Shown piece by piece: positions 16,079 through 26,100 of a stretch of DNA of 64,000 nt. Made by a program: the position numbers and the translations under genes. The notes under the pieces are model-generated. The model was given only the letters and a program-made list of their open reading frames with translations, was not told the DNA's origin and searched no databases. The DNA is from Chitinophaga niabensis (GTDB taxonomy: Bacteria; Bacteroidota; Bacteroidia; Chitinophagales; Chitinophagaceae): contig NZ_CP154260.1 of assembly GCF_039545795.1 (NCBI RefSeq), forward strand, positions 5,647,001 through 5,711,000, in the 5' to 3' direction. The stretch's first letter is position 1, and each line of letters starts with the position of its first letter.

Positions 16079-17578
16079 TCAACCTAGTATTTCATGTATA
16101 ACGTGCCCTTCTACATCCGTTAATCTGAATGGACGGCCCTGGAAATTATAAATTAATTTTTCGTGGTCAAACCCCAGTTGTTGCAGCATAGTGGCATGGA
16201 TATCATGCACCGCTACTTTTCCTTTCACTACACTGAAACCAATCTCATCTGTTTCTCCCCAGGTATATCCTTTACGGATACCACCTCCTGCCATCCACAT
16301 CGTAAATGCCTCCGCATGGTGATCACGGCCAAGGAAAGGCATTTCTTTACCTTCACGGTTTTCCTGCATCGGCGTACGGCCAAATTCTCCACCCCATACT
16401 ACCAATGTTTCATCTAACAACCCACGTTGTTTCAGGTCCATTAATAAAGCTGTGATCGGTTTGTCGATCTCGGTGCATTTATTACGCATGCCCAGATCAA
16501 TGGCCGTATCTTCTCCTGTACCATGTGCATCCCATCCCCAGTCAAACAACTGCACAAAACGAACCCCTTTCTCTACCAGTTTGCGTGCCAGCAAACAGTT
16601 GTTGGCAAAGGATTCCTGGCCAGGTTTGGTTCCATATAATTGTTGAATGTATTCCGGCTCATCGCTGATATCCATTACGCCCGGTACAGAGATCTGCATC
16701 TTGTAGGCCAATTCATATTGAGAAATGCGGGACAATGTTTCCGCATCCGCAAATGTTTCATATTCCAGTTTGTTCACTTCATTGATCGCCTGGATGGATT
16801 GGTAACGCATATCACGGTCCATCCCTTCCGGATCTGTGATATATAATACCGGATCTCCTTTGGAGCGGCATTGTACCCCCTGGTAAACAGAAGGAAGGAA
16901 ACCGCTGCCCCAAACACTTTTACCGGCATCGGGTGTTTTGCCGCCAGAGGTCAATACCACAAAACCTGGCAGGTTGCTGTTCTCTGACCCTAAACCATAT
17001 GTTACCCAGGCCCCGATACTCGGTCTTCCCAAACGTGCACTGCCCGTATGCATAAATAATTGCGCAGGGCCATGATTGAACTGGTCTGTATGTACACCTT
17101 TCAGAAAACTCACCTCATCCACCATGGTAGAAAAATGCGGCATGTAATCAGATACCCATTGGCGGGATTCTCCATACTGCTGAAATTTCGCCTGCGGCCC
17201 CAGCATTTTAGGTACGCCACGGATGAACGCAAATTTCTTTCCCTGCAATAAAGATTGCGGGCAAAGCTGGTTATGCAGTTTTTGCAGGTCTGGTTTGTAA
17301 TCAAACATTTCCAGTTGCGAAGGTGCTCCTGCCATATGCAGATAGATCACATTCTTAGCCCTTGCAGGAAACTGCGGAGCCTTAGGGGCCAGCGGATTCA
17401 GGCTTTGCGGCATGCCTGCACCGGCAGGGCTCCCGGAAGAAGAAAAGATATTACATCCTCCAATTAAAGAACCCAGAGCCGTAGCACCAATACCAGCAGC
17501 AAAGTCCTGCAAAAAATGACGGCGTGAAAAATATTTCGCGGCTCTTTCATTTGCTTCCCTGATCAATTTCTCAGACAT
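16079..17578 (-). CDS. DUF1501 protein with Tat signal
   Basis: A 499-residue exported protein of the DUF1501 family, distantly related to the sulfatase/alkaline-phosphatase fold. The twin-arginine signal is SRRHFLQDFAAGIGATALG near residues 18-40, followed by a possible lipobox Cys (LIGGC). Conserved family blocks: NVIYLHMAGAPSQLEMFDYKP, HTDQFNHGPAQLFMHTGSARLGRPSIGAW, FVQLFDWGWDAHG, LVVWGGEFGRTPM and GRDHHAEAFTMWMAGGGI. ATG 17578 lies 10 nt after the preceding stop at 17589. DUF1501 genes are almost always paired with PSCyt1/DUF1549/DUF1553 genes, as here. Confidence 0.88.
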   Translation of the reverse strand: MSEKLIREANERAAKYFSRRHFLQDFAAGIGATALGSLIGGCNIFSSSGSPAGAGMPQSLNPLAPKAPQFPARAKNVIYLHMAGAPSQLEMFDYKPDLQKLHNQLCPQSLLQGKKFAFIRGVPKMLGPQAKFQQYGESRQWVSDYMPHFSTMVDEVSFLKGVHTDQFNHGPAQLFMHTGSARLGRPSIGAWVTYGLGSENSNLPGFVVLTSGGKTPDAGKSVWGSGFLPSVYQGVQCRSKGDPVLYITDPEGMDRDMRYQSIQAINEVNKLEYETFADAETLSRISQYELAYKMQISVPGVMDISDEPEYIQQLYGTKPGQESFANNCLLARKLVEKGVRFVQLFDWGWDAHGTGEDTAIDLGMRNKCTEIDKPITALLMDLKQRGLLDETLVVWGGEFGRTPMQENREGKEMPFLGRDHHAEAFTMWMAGGGIRKGYTWGETDEIGFSVVKGKVAVHDIHATMLQQLGFDHEKLIYNFQGRPFRLTDVEGHVIHEILG

Positions 17579-17588
17579 ATGGAGACAA

Positions 17589-20297
17589 TTAAGATTTTGA
17601 TAAAAATTCATCCAGGTTCATGATCGCATTGGCCACTACAGTTAATGCAGCCAGTTCTCCCACCGCCGGCATATCATCTTTGCAATTTGCTAAAGACGCT
17701 GCAGCCGCCGGATCACCCTTAAACTTATCGAAAGCCTGTGTATATAATTTAGATAGAATAGCGAGTTTAGCAGGTGTGATCTCCTTATACATCGCCAGTT
17801 TGTATCCCTCACTGATCCATGCCTTCTGGTCTTTGCCACCAGACGATCTCATCCAGAGCGCAAGATTACGCGCCGCCTCTACAAACACCGGATCATTTAA
17901 GGTGACCAATGCCTGCAATGGCGTATTGGTACGGATCCTGCGTTGTAAACATACCTCTCTGCTGGAACCATCAAAAGTAACAACGGAAGGATAAGGACTA
18001 GTCCTCCGGATATAAGTATACACACCTCTCCTGTATTGATCACCATCCTCACTGAGTTTCCAACGCTGCCCATTATATACTGCCTGCCAGATCCCTTCCG
18101 GCTGATAAGGCATCACACTCGGGCCATGCATTTTTTCACTCAGTAATCCGCTTACAGCCAATACCTGGTCACGCACCTGCTCAGCTGTTAAACGGAAACG
18201 CGGGCCATGCGCCAGCCATCTGTTGGCCGGATCTTTTTGTTGCAACTCAAGCGAGCTGCGGGAATCACGGCGGTAGGCGGCAGACATCACCATTTCTTTT
18301 AAAGCTGCCTTCATCCGCCATTGGTGTTTATTCATAAATTGGTAAGCAAGATGATCCAACAAAGCAGGATGCGAAGGCAGGAAACCCTGCGTGCCAAAAT
18401 CCTCCTGTGTTTCCACGATACCTGTTCCAAACAATTGTTCCCATAAACGATTCACCATTACACGTGCAGTAAGCGGATTCTGTTTGCTGGCCATCCACTG
18501 ACCCAGCCCCAGCCTGTTGCGTTGTGCATTGGCAGGGAAAGGATTCAATACTTTAGGTACATCAGGTTGTACCAGCACTCCTTTCACTAACCAGTTACCC
18601 CTTTCGAAAGTATAGGTTTCGCGGAACATCTCTTTCGGATTTTCCACCATCACCGGCACACTTTCAGGATGACTATTCACTACTCTCCAGTAAGCATTTT
18701 CCATTTGTTTATAACCCGGAGCACTTTTTCCCGGAAGGTCTCCGCGTAAAGCCATCCATTCCACACTGCACACTGTCTGGTCAGGTTTGATAGTACTGTT
18801 CTTAAAAATAAAATACAGGTGATGCCTTCCTTCAATAGCAGGAATAGGAACATCTGCTACCATGGCACCTTTGGGGTCCGGAAGAGGATGCCTGGCAATA
18901 ACAGGCCCGTTCAAACTATCTATCCGTATCTCTATGGAACTACCTTTATTGCCGGTCCAGTAATACATATATAAATGCGTACGGCCATTCAAAGGAACAT
19001 TCTTTAAACGGCAGCTGCCACCATTCCTGATACCTAAATATTTGGTATCTGCCAGGTTACCATTGATGAACTCGTCACAATCATGCGCATGGATCTTAGG
19101 TTCCAGTGTACGCAGGAAATCATGCATTTCTTTTTCCTCCGCTTTGTTGCCATGCCGGCTGATCCAGCCGATCACCGTGTCCACCTGTTTCCTTCCTATA
19201 CTGTCATACAACCGCAGTGTGGGATATTCTCCCGGTGTATCTTCATCTCTTGTATTATTGAGGAAGGCCATCAGTTTATAATAATCCTCAAAACGGAATG
19301 GATCATAAGGATGGCTATGGCATTGCACACAGGCAATGGTAGTACCCTGGAAAACTTCCATCGTAGTATTCACCCGGTCAATAATAGCCGCTGTACGGAA
19401 TTCTTCATCCTGTGTTCCGCCTTCATCATTATTCATGGTGTTACGGTGGAAGGCGGTAGCCGTTATCTGTGATTCTGTAGCATCCGGCAAAAGATCGCCC
19501 CCGAGTTGTTCTATCGTGAACTGATCATAAGGCATGTCGTTATTAAATGCATCGATCACCCAATCCCTGTACCGCCAGATCTGGCGTTGTGCATCTTTTT
19601 CATATCCTTTGGAATCTGCAAAACGGGCAAGGTCCAGCCACATGGCTGCCCAGCGTTCTCCGTAATGAGGAGAAGCCAGCAAACTGTCCACTACTTTTTC
19701 ATAACCCTTGTCACTGCTGTCTGCCATAAAAGATGCCTGCATGGCAGCGGTAGGAGGCAAACCTGTAAGATCAAGACTAACCCTGCGTAACAGGGTGAGT
19801 TTATCAGCCTGCGGAGCTGGTTGTAAGCCCTCTTCTTCCAGTTTGGTATTAATATAGAAGTCGATATCCGCGGAAGTATCCTTAGGCTTCTCAGGAGGAA
19901 TATAGGCCCAATGTTCTCCCCATTGCGCACCTTCCTCTACCCAGCGGGTCAGGATCTCAATCTCTTCCTTTTTGAGGGGAGCCGATTTATAAGGCATTCT
20001 TTCTTTGGGATCCTTGCTGTGCAGGCGGCGAATAAATTCACTGCGTTTGGCACTGCCGGGGATAATGGCAGGATGCCCGCTTTTAGTATTGCCCAAAGCT
20101 TCCTCCCGGAATAGCACACTAAAGCCACCATTTTGCTTTACACCACCATGGCAACTGATACAATGTTTATTAAGGATGGGTTTTACCTCTGTGCTAAAGT
20201 CAACGGGCTTGCGTTTCCCGCAACCAATGGTCAATATTCCAGCAACCAGCACAACACAGATGCCGGACAATATTCGGAACGTGGTAGAGTAATGCAT
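17589..20297 (-). CDS. PSCyt1-DUF1549-DUF1553 lipoprotein
   Basis: First gene of the operon, 902 aa. The N-terminal signal ends in a lipobox (GILTIGC), so it is a lipoprotein. Domains in order: a planctomycete cytochrome c-like domain ([15 protein letters not shown], one CxxCH; about 30-115), DUF1549 (about 150-360: [43 protein letters not shown]), a carbohydrate-binding-like insert, and DUF1553 (about 595-880: [50 protein letters not shown]). The haem domain and exported location suggest a redox function. Such clusters are expanded in Planctomycetes and Verrucomicrobia that degrade complex polysaccharides; the reaction is unknown. Confidence 0.88.
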   Translation of the reverse strand: MHYSTTFRILSGICVVLVAGILTIGCGKRKPVDFSTEVKPILNKHCISCHGGVKQNGGFSVLFREEALGNTKSGHPAIIPGSAKRSEFIRRLHSKDPKERMPYKSAPLKKEEIEILTRWVEEGAQWGEHWAYIPPEKPKDTSADIDFYINTKLEEEGLQPAPQADKLTLLRRVSLDLTGLPPTAAMQASFMADSSDKGYEKVVDSLLASPHYGERWAAMWLDLARFADSKGYEKDAQRQIWRYRDWVIDAFNNDMPYDQFTIEQLGGDLLPDATESQITATAFHRNTMNNDEGGTQDEEFRTAAIIDRVNTTMEVFQGTTIACVQCHSHPYDPFRFEDYYKLMAFLNNTRDEDTPGEYPTLRLYDSIGRKQVDTVIGWISRHGNKAEEKEMHDFLRTLEPKIHAHDCDEFINGNLADTKYLGIRNGGSCRLKNVPLNGRTHLYMYYWTGNKGSSIEIRIDSLNGPVIARHPLPDPKGAMVADVPIPAIEGRHHLYFIFKNSTIKPDQTVCSVEWMALRGDLPGKSAPGYKQMENAYWRVVNSHPESVPVMVENPKEMFRETYTFERGNWLVKGVLVQPDVPKVLNPFPANAQRNRLGLGQWMASKQNPLTARVMVNRLWEQLFGTGIVETQEDFGTQGFLPSHPALLDHLAYQFMNKHQWRMKAALKEMVMSAAYRRDSRSSLELQQKDPANRWLAHGPRFRLTAEQVRDQVLAVSGLLSEKMHGPSVMPYQPEGIWQAVYNGQRWKLSEDGDQYRRGVYTYIRRTSPYPSVVTFDGSSREVCLQRRIRTNTPLQALVTLNDPVFVEAARNLALWMRSSGGKDQKAWISEGYKLAMYKEITPAKLAILSKLYTQAFDKFKGDPAAAASLANCKDDMPAVGELAALTVVANAIMNLDEFLSKS

Positions 20298-20544
20298 AAA
20301 GTAAAATAGACGTGCTTATCGTATACTTCTCTCAAAGTACAAAAAAGCCGATACGTTTACAATCCCCACGATAAGATCATCCATCAAATCATAAAATTAT
20401 CCATCACATTTAACATCTTTTCAATTACATAATGAATATTCATACTTTATCCCAACAAATATATCTTTCACCTGGTCTGTGTTTGTTATTGTTGTTATAC
20501 ATTTAACAGATAACAATCAGATCCTTTGATCAACCATAAAAAGA

Positions 20545-20580
20545 GGCCGTTTCAGATCCGTTCTGGAACGGTTTTTTATT
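20545..20580 (+). terminator. plus-strand hairpin terminator
   Basis: CCGTTC-TG-GAACGG with an alternative longer pairing of the upstream GCCGTT, followed by TTTTTTATTT. No annotated plus-strand gene ends here. Confidence 0.6.
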
Positions 20581-20648
20581 TACACTTGTATATCTTAGAT
20601 AGGCTTCACATAGGGTCGACATAGGCTATTCCTTTTACACTTGTATAC

Positions 20649-20676
20649 ACAAAAAAGCCCTCTGGTATCAGAGGGC
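20649..20676 (-). terminator. minus-strand hairpin terminator
   Basis: Perfect 8-bp stem GCCCTCTG/CAGAGGGC with a 4-nt loop, followed on the minus strand by TTTTTTGTG. Confidence 0.7.
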
Positions 20677-20772
20677 CCGGGTTTCAGTTTACTCAAGTTT
20701 TCTAGATCGGGGGTTAGGTTACTCAAAAAGTATATAGTATTCAATGAGTTATATCTCTTTGCCTATGTTTCA

Positions 20773-20802
20773 TAAAAAAGAGGGTGAAAGAATTCACCCT
20801 CC
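20773..20802 (-). terminator. minus-strand hairpin terminator
   Basis: Stem AGGGTGAA/TTCACCCT with a 4-nt loop, followed on the minus strand by CTTTTTTATG. It lies 15 nt beyond the stop of the small minus-strand frame at 20817. Confidence 0.7.
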
Positions 20803-20816
20803 GGTATATGCATACA

Positions 20817-20921
20817 TTAGACATGAGACTTATTTGGATCCGGTACTACAACACATATCAACCCAATAATTAAAACAATCCATTTATGATTCCCGGAGTA
20901 ATGATTCAGAAAAATTAACAA
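20817..20921 (-). CDS. possible small membrane peptide
   Basis: A 34-residue frame from TTG 20921 has a basic/aromatic start, then NHKWIVLIIGLICVVVPDP, a single hydrophobic helix, and a polar tail. The frame is open further upstream (to 21047) but the extension looks random. A good terminator follows directly, the main reason for listing it. There is no recognised family and no clear promoter. Confidence 0.25.
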   Translation of the reverse strand: MLIFLNHYSGNHKWIVLIIGLICVVVPDPNKSHV

Positions 20922-21129
20922 ATGCGGCCCAATAGAAGGCTGCAAGGTGATTTTGGTGCTTTGGGGCTGGACGATGAAAGGCCGGCCTGCGCGAAAATGT
21001 TTATAATATACATAAGAGTGCTTTTCTGATTTCCAAGGGTGAATCAAAAAAGAAAAAAAATATGGAACTCCGCTTCACCCTCTCCGGATGGATTTAGACT
21101 CTTCAATTTGTAAGTCTACAAACAGAGTT

Positions 21130-21528
21130 ATGGAACCAATCGCCAAGAGACTAAAAAGTTTTTTACAGTTCAAGGGACTCACTACAACTGCCTTCACCAG
21201 GACCCTTGAGTACAATAGTTGTGAAAAAGTAGCCCGCTTGTTCCGGGTGCCGGGAGCAAAGCCCAGTGTGGATATACTGGAAGATATCGGGAAACATTTT
21301 GAAGAGCTGAATCTGCGATGGCTGATCACCGGTCATGGTGAAATGCTGTGCGGAAACCTGCAGCAACCGGTTGCAATTCCGGAAACAGACAGGCCTGCTA
21401 CCAAAATGGAAACGCATGATCCACAATTACTTTTCCTTCAAACCGCTAATACGGATGATGAATATGTGCATCGTCAGCCCTTTCCTGCTTTCCTCCTGAA
21501 AGGCCAGGAAGAAATAGATACGATCTGA
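21130..21528 (+). CDS. helix-turn-helix (phage-repressor-like) regulator
   Basis: A 132-residue protein. The N-terminal 75 residues (MEPIAKRLKSFLQFKGLTTTAF, then YNSCEKVARLF, GAKPSVDILEDIGKHFEELNLRWLITGHGEML) form a divergent XRE-like DNA-binding domain common in Bacteroidota. The motif NLRWLITGxGEM is typical. The remaining 55 residues are polar and unlike known effector domains. ATG 21130 is chosen because the HTH family starts at this Met; 21088 would add an unrelated leader. It is monocistronic with a terminator at 21564. Its targets are unknown; the adjacent SusCD operon runs toward it. Confidence 0.7.
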   Translation: MEPIAKRLKSFLQFKGLTTTAFTRTLEYNSCEKVARLFRVPGAKPSVDILEDIGKHFEELNLRWLITGHGEMLCGNLQQPVAIPETDRPATKMETHDPQLLFLQTANTDDEYVHRQPFPAFLLKGQEEIDTI

Positions 21529-21562
21529 TCAAAGACCAACTGTGATTTCCTTAAAAAAAATA

Positions 21563-21596
21563 CAAAAGGGCTGCCTAAACAGGCGGCCCTTTTTCC
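21563..21596. terminator. bidirectional terminator between HTH gene and susD
   Basis: Stem AAAGGGCTGCCT / AGGCGGCCCTTT with a 4-nt loop. T-rich tails lie on both sides: TTTTCC on plus and a long T run on minus. Confidence 0.75.
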
Positions 21597-21636
21597 TAAC
21601 ATCTACTTTTGATATATCGCTTTTATCAAAAAATGC

Positions 21637-23172
21637 TTAATTATATCCTTTGTTCTGTTCAATATTCCCAATACGCACATCTTCATTGGGGATAGGTAAT
21701 AATTCATGTTTATTAGCCTTATAACCTAAAGCCCCCAGTTCTGCTTCTGCTTTCCCCCAACGCACAAGGTCCATATAACGGAAACCCTCAAACGCCAGTT
21801 CCAGGAAACGTTCATTGACTATCGCATTGAACAATGCATCGCCGGTAGCAGTGATCTCACCCAGCCCTGCACGTACCCTCACCTTCTTCAGTTCTTCCCT
21901 TGCACGGCCTTCATTACCAGCTCTGTAATAAGCCTCGGCGGCCATGAGTAAAACATCCGCATAACGGATCAGGCGGATATTATTCCCATAGTTCAGATCA
22001 GGTACAGCACCGCCCTCTGAACTGGTCTGCCCTTCAAAAGATCCATATTTACGCTGGAAGAACCCTTCATAATCCCAGGCCGTTGGAGCCGTCCAGGCAC
22101 CACCGTTAGCCACAAGTTCACCAACAGACATTACGGTGTTCTGCCTTCTTTTCACATCTCCTGCTGCCACGTAAGCATTGTACAATTTGGGTTTGGGTAA
22201 ATTAAAGCCCCAGCCTGCCTGTAAGGAATCATTCGGTGCTTTGGTATAAAAATCACTGCGGGGTCCCTGCAGTTGCACATGGATATTGCTTTCTATCAGG
22301 CGGAAAGTAGCCCAGGGGAAATTGCCCCAGTCAAATCCTTTGCGGGAAGAGAACGGTACTTCAAAAACACTTTCTATACCAAACTCTCCGGCATTGGAAA
22401 ATACTTTCGCAAAATCTGCTTCCAGGTCGTATTCATGAGAAGTGATCACATCATTAAAAGCAGCGGCAGCTTCCGGCCATTTTTGCTGATAGAGGTACAC
22501 CTTACCCAATAAAGCCTGCGCAGCTCCTTTGCTCACCCTGAAACGTTCACTGGCAGGGTAAGCAGATTTAACTGGCAGTAGAGGGATTGCTTCTTTCAGG
22601 TCTTTTTCCATCTGTGCGTACACCTCTGCTTTTTTAGCACGGGGTATTTTGCTGTATTCCGCAGAAGTAAGGTCCTTGAGGATTAAGGGTACATCTCCCC
22701 ATAAGCCTACGAGATCAAAATAGAAATGTGCACGTAACACTTTACTCTCTGCAATGAGGCGTTTTTGCAGATCGGTTTCCCCTTTCACACGGTTGATCAC
22801 CTGGTTGCAACGGTAAGCACCAAAGTAACAAACCCGCCATGTCCATAACACAGCTTCGTTCTGTGATTCAAAGGTGAAATTATCCAATGCCTGGTAAGAA
22901 GGCTGGTCAGCAGGACCGCTGCCCCCGGCATTGCTTTCATCTGAAGGGAAAGTTTTCACCAGCAATATGCTGGCCCATCCCCAGTTATAATCTGCTTGCA
23001 GGAAATCATACGCGGCAAATGTAGCAGCCTGGGCATCTGCATCTGTTGCGTAGAATTCCTGGTCCGGAGACCGGCCCGGTATTTCCTGGTCCAGGAAACT
23101 TTTTGCACATCCACTGCCTAAGAACAAGGCAGTGAGGCTAAGGAATGTATATCGGATAATTGAATGCTTCAT
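21637..23172 (-). CDS. RagB/SusD family nutrient-uptake outer-membrane lipoprotein
   Basis: Surface glycan- or peptide-binding lipoprotein of 511 aa, partner of the SusC gene just upstream. The signal ends in a lipobox with Cys22 (ALFLGSGC), followed by FLDQEIPGRSPDQEFYATDADA, a typical SusD start. TPR-like helices and the C-terminal block NERFLELAFEGFRYMDLVRWG are family hallmarks, and the end LLPIPNEDVRIGNIEQNKGY is typical. The gap from the SusC stop is 17 nt. It closes an operon of sigma factor, FecR, SusC and SusD. The ligand is unknown; no glycoside hydrolase is encoded in the unit. Confidence 0.92.
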   Translation of the reverse strand: MKHSIIRYTFLSLTALFLGSGCAKSFLDQEIPGRSPDQEFYATDADAQAATFAAYDFLQADYNWGWASILLVKTFPSDESNAGGSGPADQPSYQALDNFTFESQNEAVLWTWRVCYFGAYRCNQVINRVKGETDLQKRLIAESKVLRAHFYFDLVGLWGDVPLILKDLTSAEYSKIPRAKKAEVYAQMEKDLKEAIPLLPVKSAYPASERFRVSKGAAQALLGKVYLYQQKWPEAAAAFNDVITSHEYDLEADFAKVFSNAGEFGIESVFEVPFSSRKGFDWGNFPWATFRLIESNIHVQLQGPRSDFYTKAPNDSLQAGWGFNLPKPKLYNAYVAAGDVKRRQNTVMSVGELVANGGAWTAPTAWDYEGFFQRKYGSFEGQTSSEGGAVPDLNYGNNIRLIRYADVLLMAAEAYYRAGNEGRAREELKKVRVRAGLGEITATGDALFNAIVNERFLELAFEGFRYMDLVRWGKAEAELGALGYKANKHELLPIPNEDVRIGNIEQNKGYN

Positions 23173-23189
23173 TGTACTGGGTTTGCTGG

Positions 23190-26100
23190 TTAGAAACTAA
23201 ATGAAAGGCCCACCAATGCGGTACGGGGAATAGGATATACTCCTCTGTCTATCCCTAAGCTGTTATTATCTTCACTACCTGCTTCAGGGTCCATTCCTTT
23301 GTATTTGGTGAATGTGAAGTAATTATCCAGCGAAGCATAGATCCTGGCATTGCGGATCTTTGCGCGTTTCAGTAAGGATGCCGGCAAAGTATACCCTAAC
23401 TGTAACTGACGGATACGGGTATACGAACCATCGAATAACATGAAGTCGCTGTTATATACAAACTCGCTGCTGGTATTGGGAGCAAACCATGTATTGGTAC
23501 TACCCTCACCTGTCCACCTGTCCGTATAGAAGAAAGCAGGACGGTTACCGGTTGGCCTGTCTACCCGGTTGAAGCCCATCAGCACTTCATTTCCGATCTG
23601 GCCCTGCACAAATACCAGCAGGTCAAATCCTTTGAAGGCAAGATTTACACGGCCACCAAAGATCACATCCGGATGCGGGCTGCCAATATTGGTATGATCA
23701 CTGTTAGAGATCACGCCGTCACCATCTGTATCTACAATAATAGGATCGCCGGGTTTAGGGTTCACCGTCATAGTTGTCTTTGCGAGATAATCATCCACCT
23801 GTTTCTGGTTCTGGAAAATACCGGCTGTTTTATACCCGCGGAAGTACCAGATCGGTAATCCCTTTTCAAACCAGGAAGCCGTCCAACCCACACCAACACC
23901 AGATCCTGCAATACGGTCCACGAACTCATTGGAGCTGGTCACCTCATTTTTAATCGTGGTCATGTTAGCACCGATCTCATATGTGAAGGCATTTTTCTGA
24001 TCGTTGCGGTAACTTAGTTCCAGTTCAATACCCTTGTTAGAAACTGTACCACCATTCACAATGCGGAGTACGTTCCCTACAACGTTAGGTGCGCTGCCCG
24101 GGGTAAGCAAACCTCTTGTGATCTTATTATAATAGTCGACAGTAAAGCTCAGGCGGTTATCGAAGAAGCCCATATCTGCTCCCACATCAAACTGTTCACT
24201 GGCTTCCCATTTCAGGTGCCTGTTCTCCAGGTTGGCAGGTTCTGCACCTACAAAGAAATTATCGTTCACATCCGGATAGCTGATATTCTGTGTAGTGATC
24301 AATGCCTGCCAGTCTCCAATATTGATATTGGCAATACTACCATTCCTGCCCCAGCTGGCTCTCAGCTTCAGATAGTTCAGCGGGATATTGGGGAAGAAAG
24401 CTTCGTTGGAAACAATCCATCCTGCAGATACGGAAGGGAAAGTACCCCATGTATTCTCAGGTGGTAAAAGAGAAGAGCCATCCCTTCTAAGGGTAGCATT
24501 GAAAAGATATTTGCCTTTATAATCATACAGCAAACGGCCATAGTAAGAAACCATGGTAGTAGATGTTTGTGTACCTGCAATACGGTCCTGGTCATCCGGC
24601 ATGAAATCAGGATAACTGAAGTTGTCTCTTTCCTTGAACATACCGGAAGCAGTACCTTCCAAACGATCGTAACCACGCTTCAGGGAACTCATACCAGCCA
24701 TCACGGTGAAATCATGCTGACCAACTTTTTTATTATAGGTCAGGTAGTTTTCCCACTGCCAATTGTACCAGTTCTCATTCTTGTCAAAAGAACCGGGCAC
24801 TGTATTCATTCTTTCAGCAGAGAACCAGAAAGTGGGATGCCAGCCATGGTTGCGAAGGAATGCCGCATCCAATCCAAAGCGGGAAGTAAGCTTTAATCCT
24901 TTCATGAGTTCCGCTTCTGCATACAAACTACCTACTATCTTATGCTGCGCAGTACCGTCCCTGGTAATAGCCATTTGTGCCAATGGGTTACCTGCTTCTC
25001 CAAACACGTAATCAGACACACCATAGTAACGGCCATTGGGATCTTTCACCAGGTTAAAACCAGCGTTCAATGCATTCTGCGCTCTTGTGCTCAATGGCCC
25101 TGTAAATACAGTAGGCATGAGGGGGTCCAGCAGAATAGCATTACTGATCACCGAACCAAATTCATCATCTTCCGTTACACCATTTCTTTTATGGTAAGCA
25201 TAGGAAAGACGATTGCCCACTGTTAACCAGGGTTTTACTTTGTGATCTGTATTGATCCTTACAGTGTAACGATCAAAACGTGCACGGTCACCACCAATTA
25301 CACCATCCTGCCGGAACAAGGTTCCGCCAATGAGGTAAGAGGATTTTTCAGAACCTCCGCTGATGGTGAGTGCATGTCTTTGTAATGGAGCTGTTTGTGC
25401 AATTTCTTCAAACCACTCTGTACCTGTTTTCCCTTTCCAGGCTGCCGGATCAGGAATGGTGCCGGGCGTTCCGGCATCTTTTACGTACTGGGTGTATTGC
25501 TCCGCATTCATCATCTTCATCGGGTTCTTAATGGATTGCCGGCCGTACTGCATGCTGTAATCAACTCTGGTGGACCCGTCTTTTGGTCCTGATTTTGTGG
25601 TGATGATCACTACACCGTTTGCTCCTTCCGCTCCATAGATAGCTGCGGAAGCTGCGTCCTTCAAAACCTCCATGGAAGCTATTTCAGAAGGATCGAGGTA
25701 TTCAATGCCACCGGCACGCATACCATCAATAATATACAAGGGTTCTGAAGAACCATTGGAACCTGTACCACGGATCCGTACCCGCATGCCGCTTCCGGGA
25801 GAACCGGAAACCGGTAATACGGTTACACCTGCTGTACGTCCCTGTAATGCCTGTTCAATTCTGCTGGAAGAAACAGAAGCAATATCTGCTGCTCTTACAG
25901 AAGAAATGGCACCGGTCACCAGGCTTTTGCGTTGTGTACCATAACCCACTACCACTACTTCATTCAGTGCGCGGTTGCTTACATCCAGGGTTACATCAAT
26001 GGAACGGTCTCCGGCAACAACCACTTCTTTCCCTTCGTACCCCAGCAGGGAAAATACCAGTGTTTTACCCGTGGAAACATCCAGCGAATATTTACCTTCT

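Larger units (their letters stand above)
20298..21129. other. 830-bp intergenic region with several terminators and short repeats
   Basis: No convincing gene except one weak small frame at 20817-20921 (minus). It holds one plus-strand and two minus-strand hairpin terminators. It also holds a 14-bp direct repeat, TTTACACTTGTATA (20579-20592 and 20634-20647), and imperfect repeats ending TTACTCAA near 20690 and 20721. Terminators without matching genes suggest small untranslated transcripts. Confidence 0.4.
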
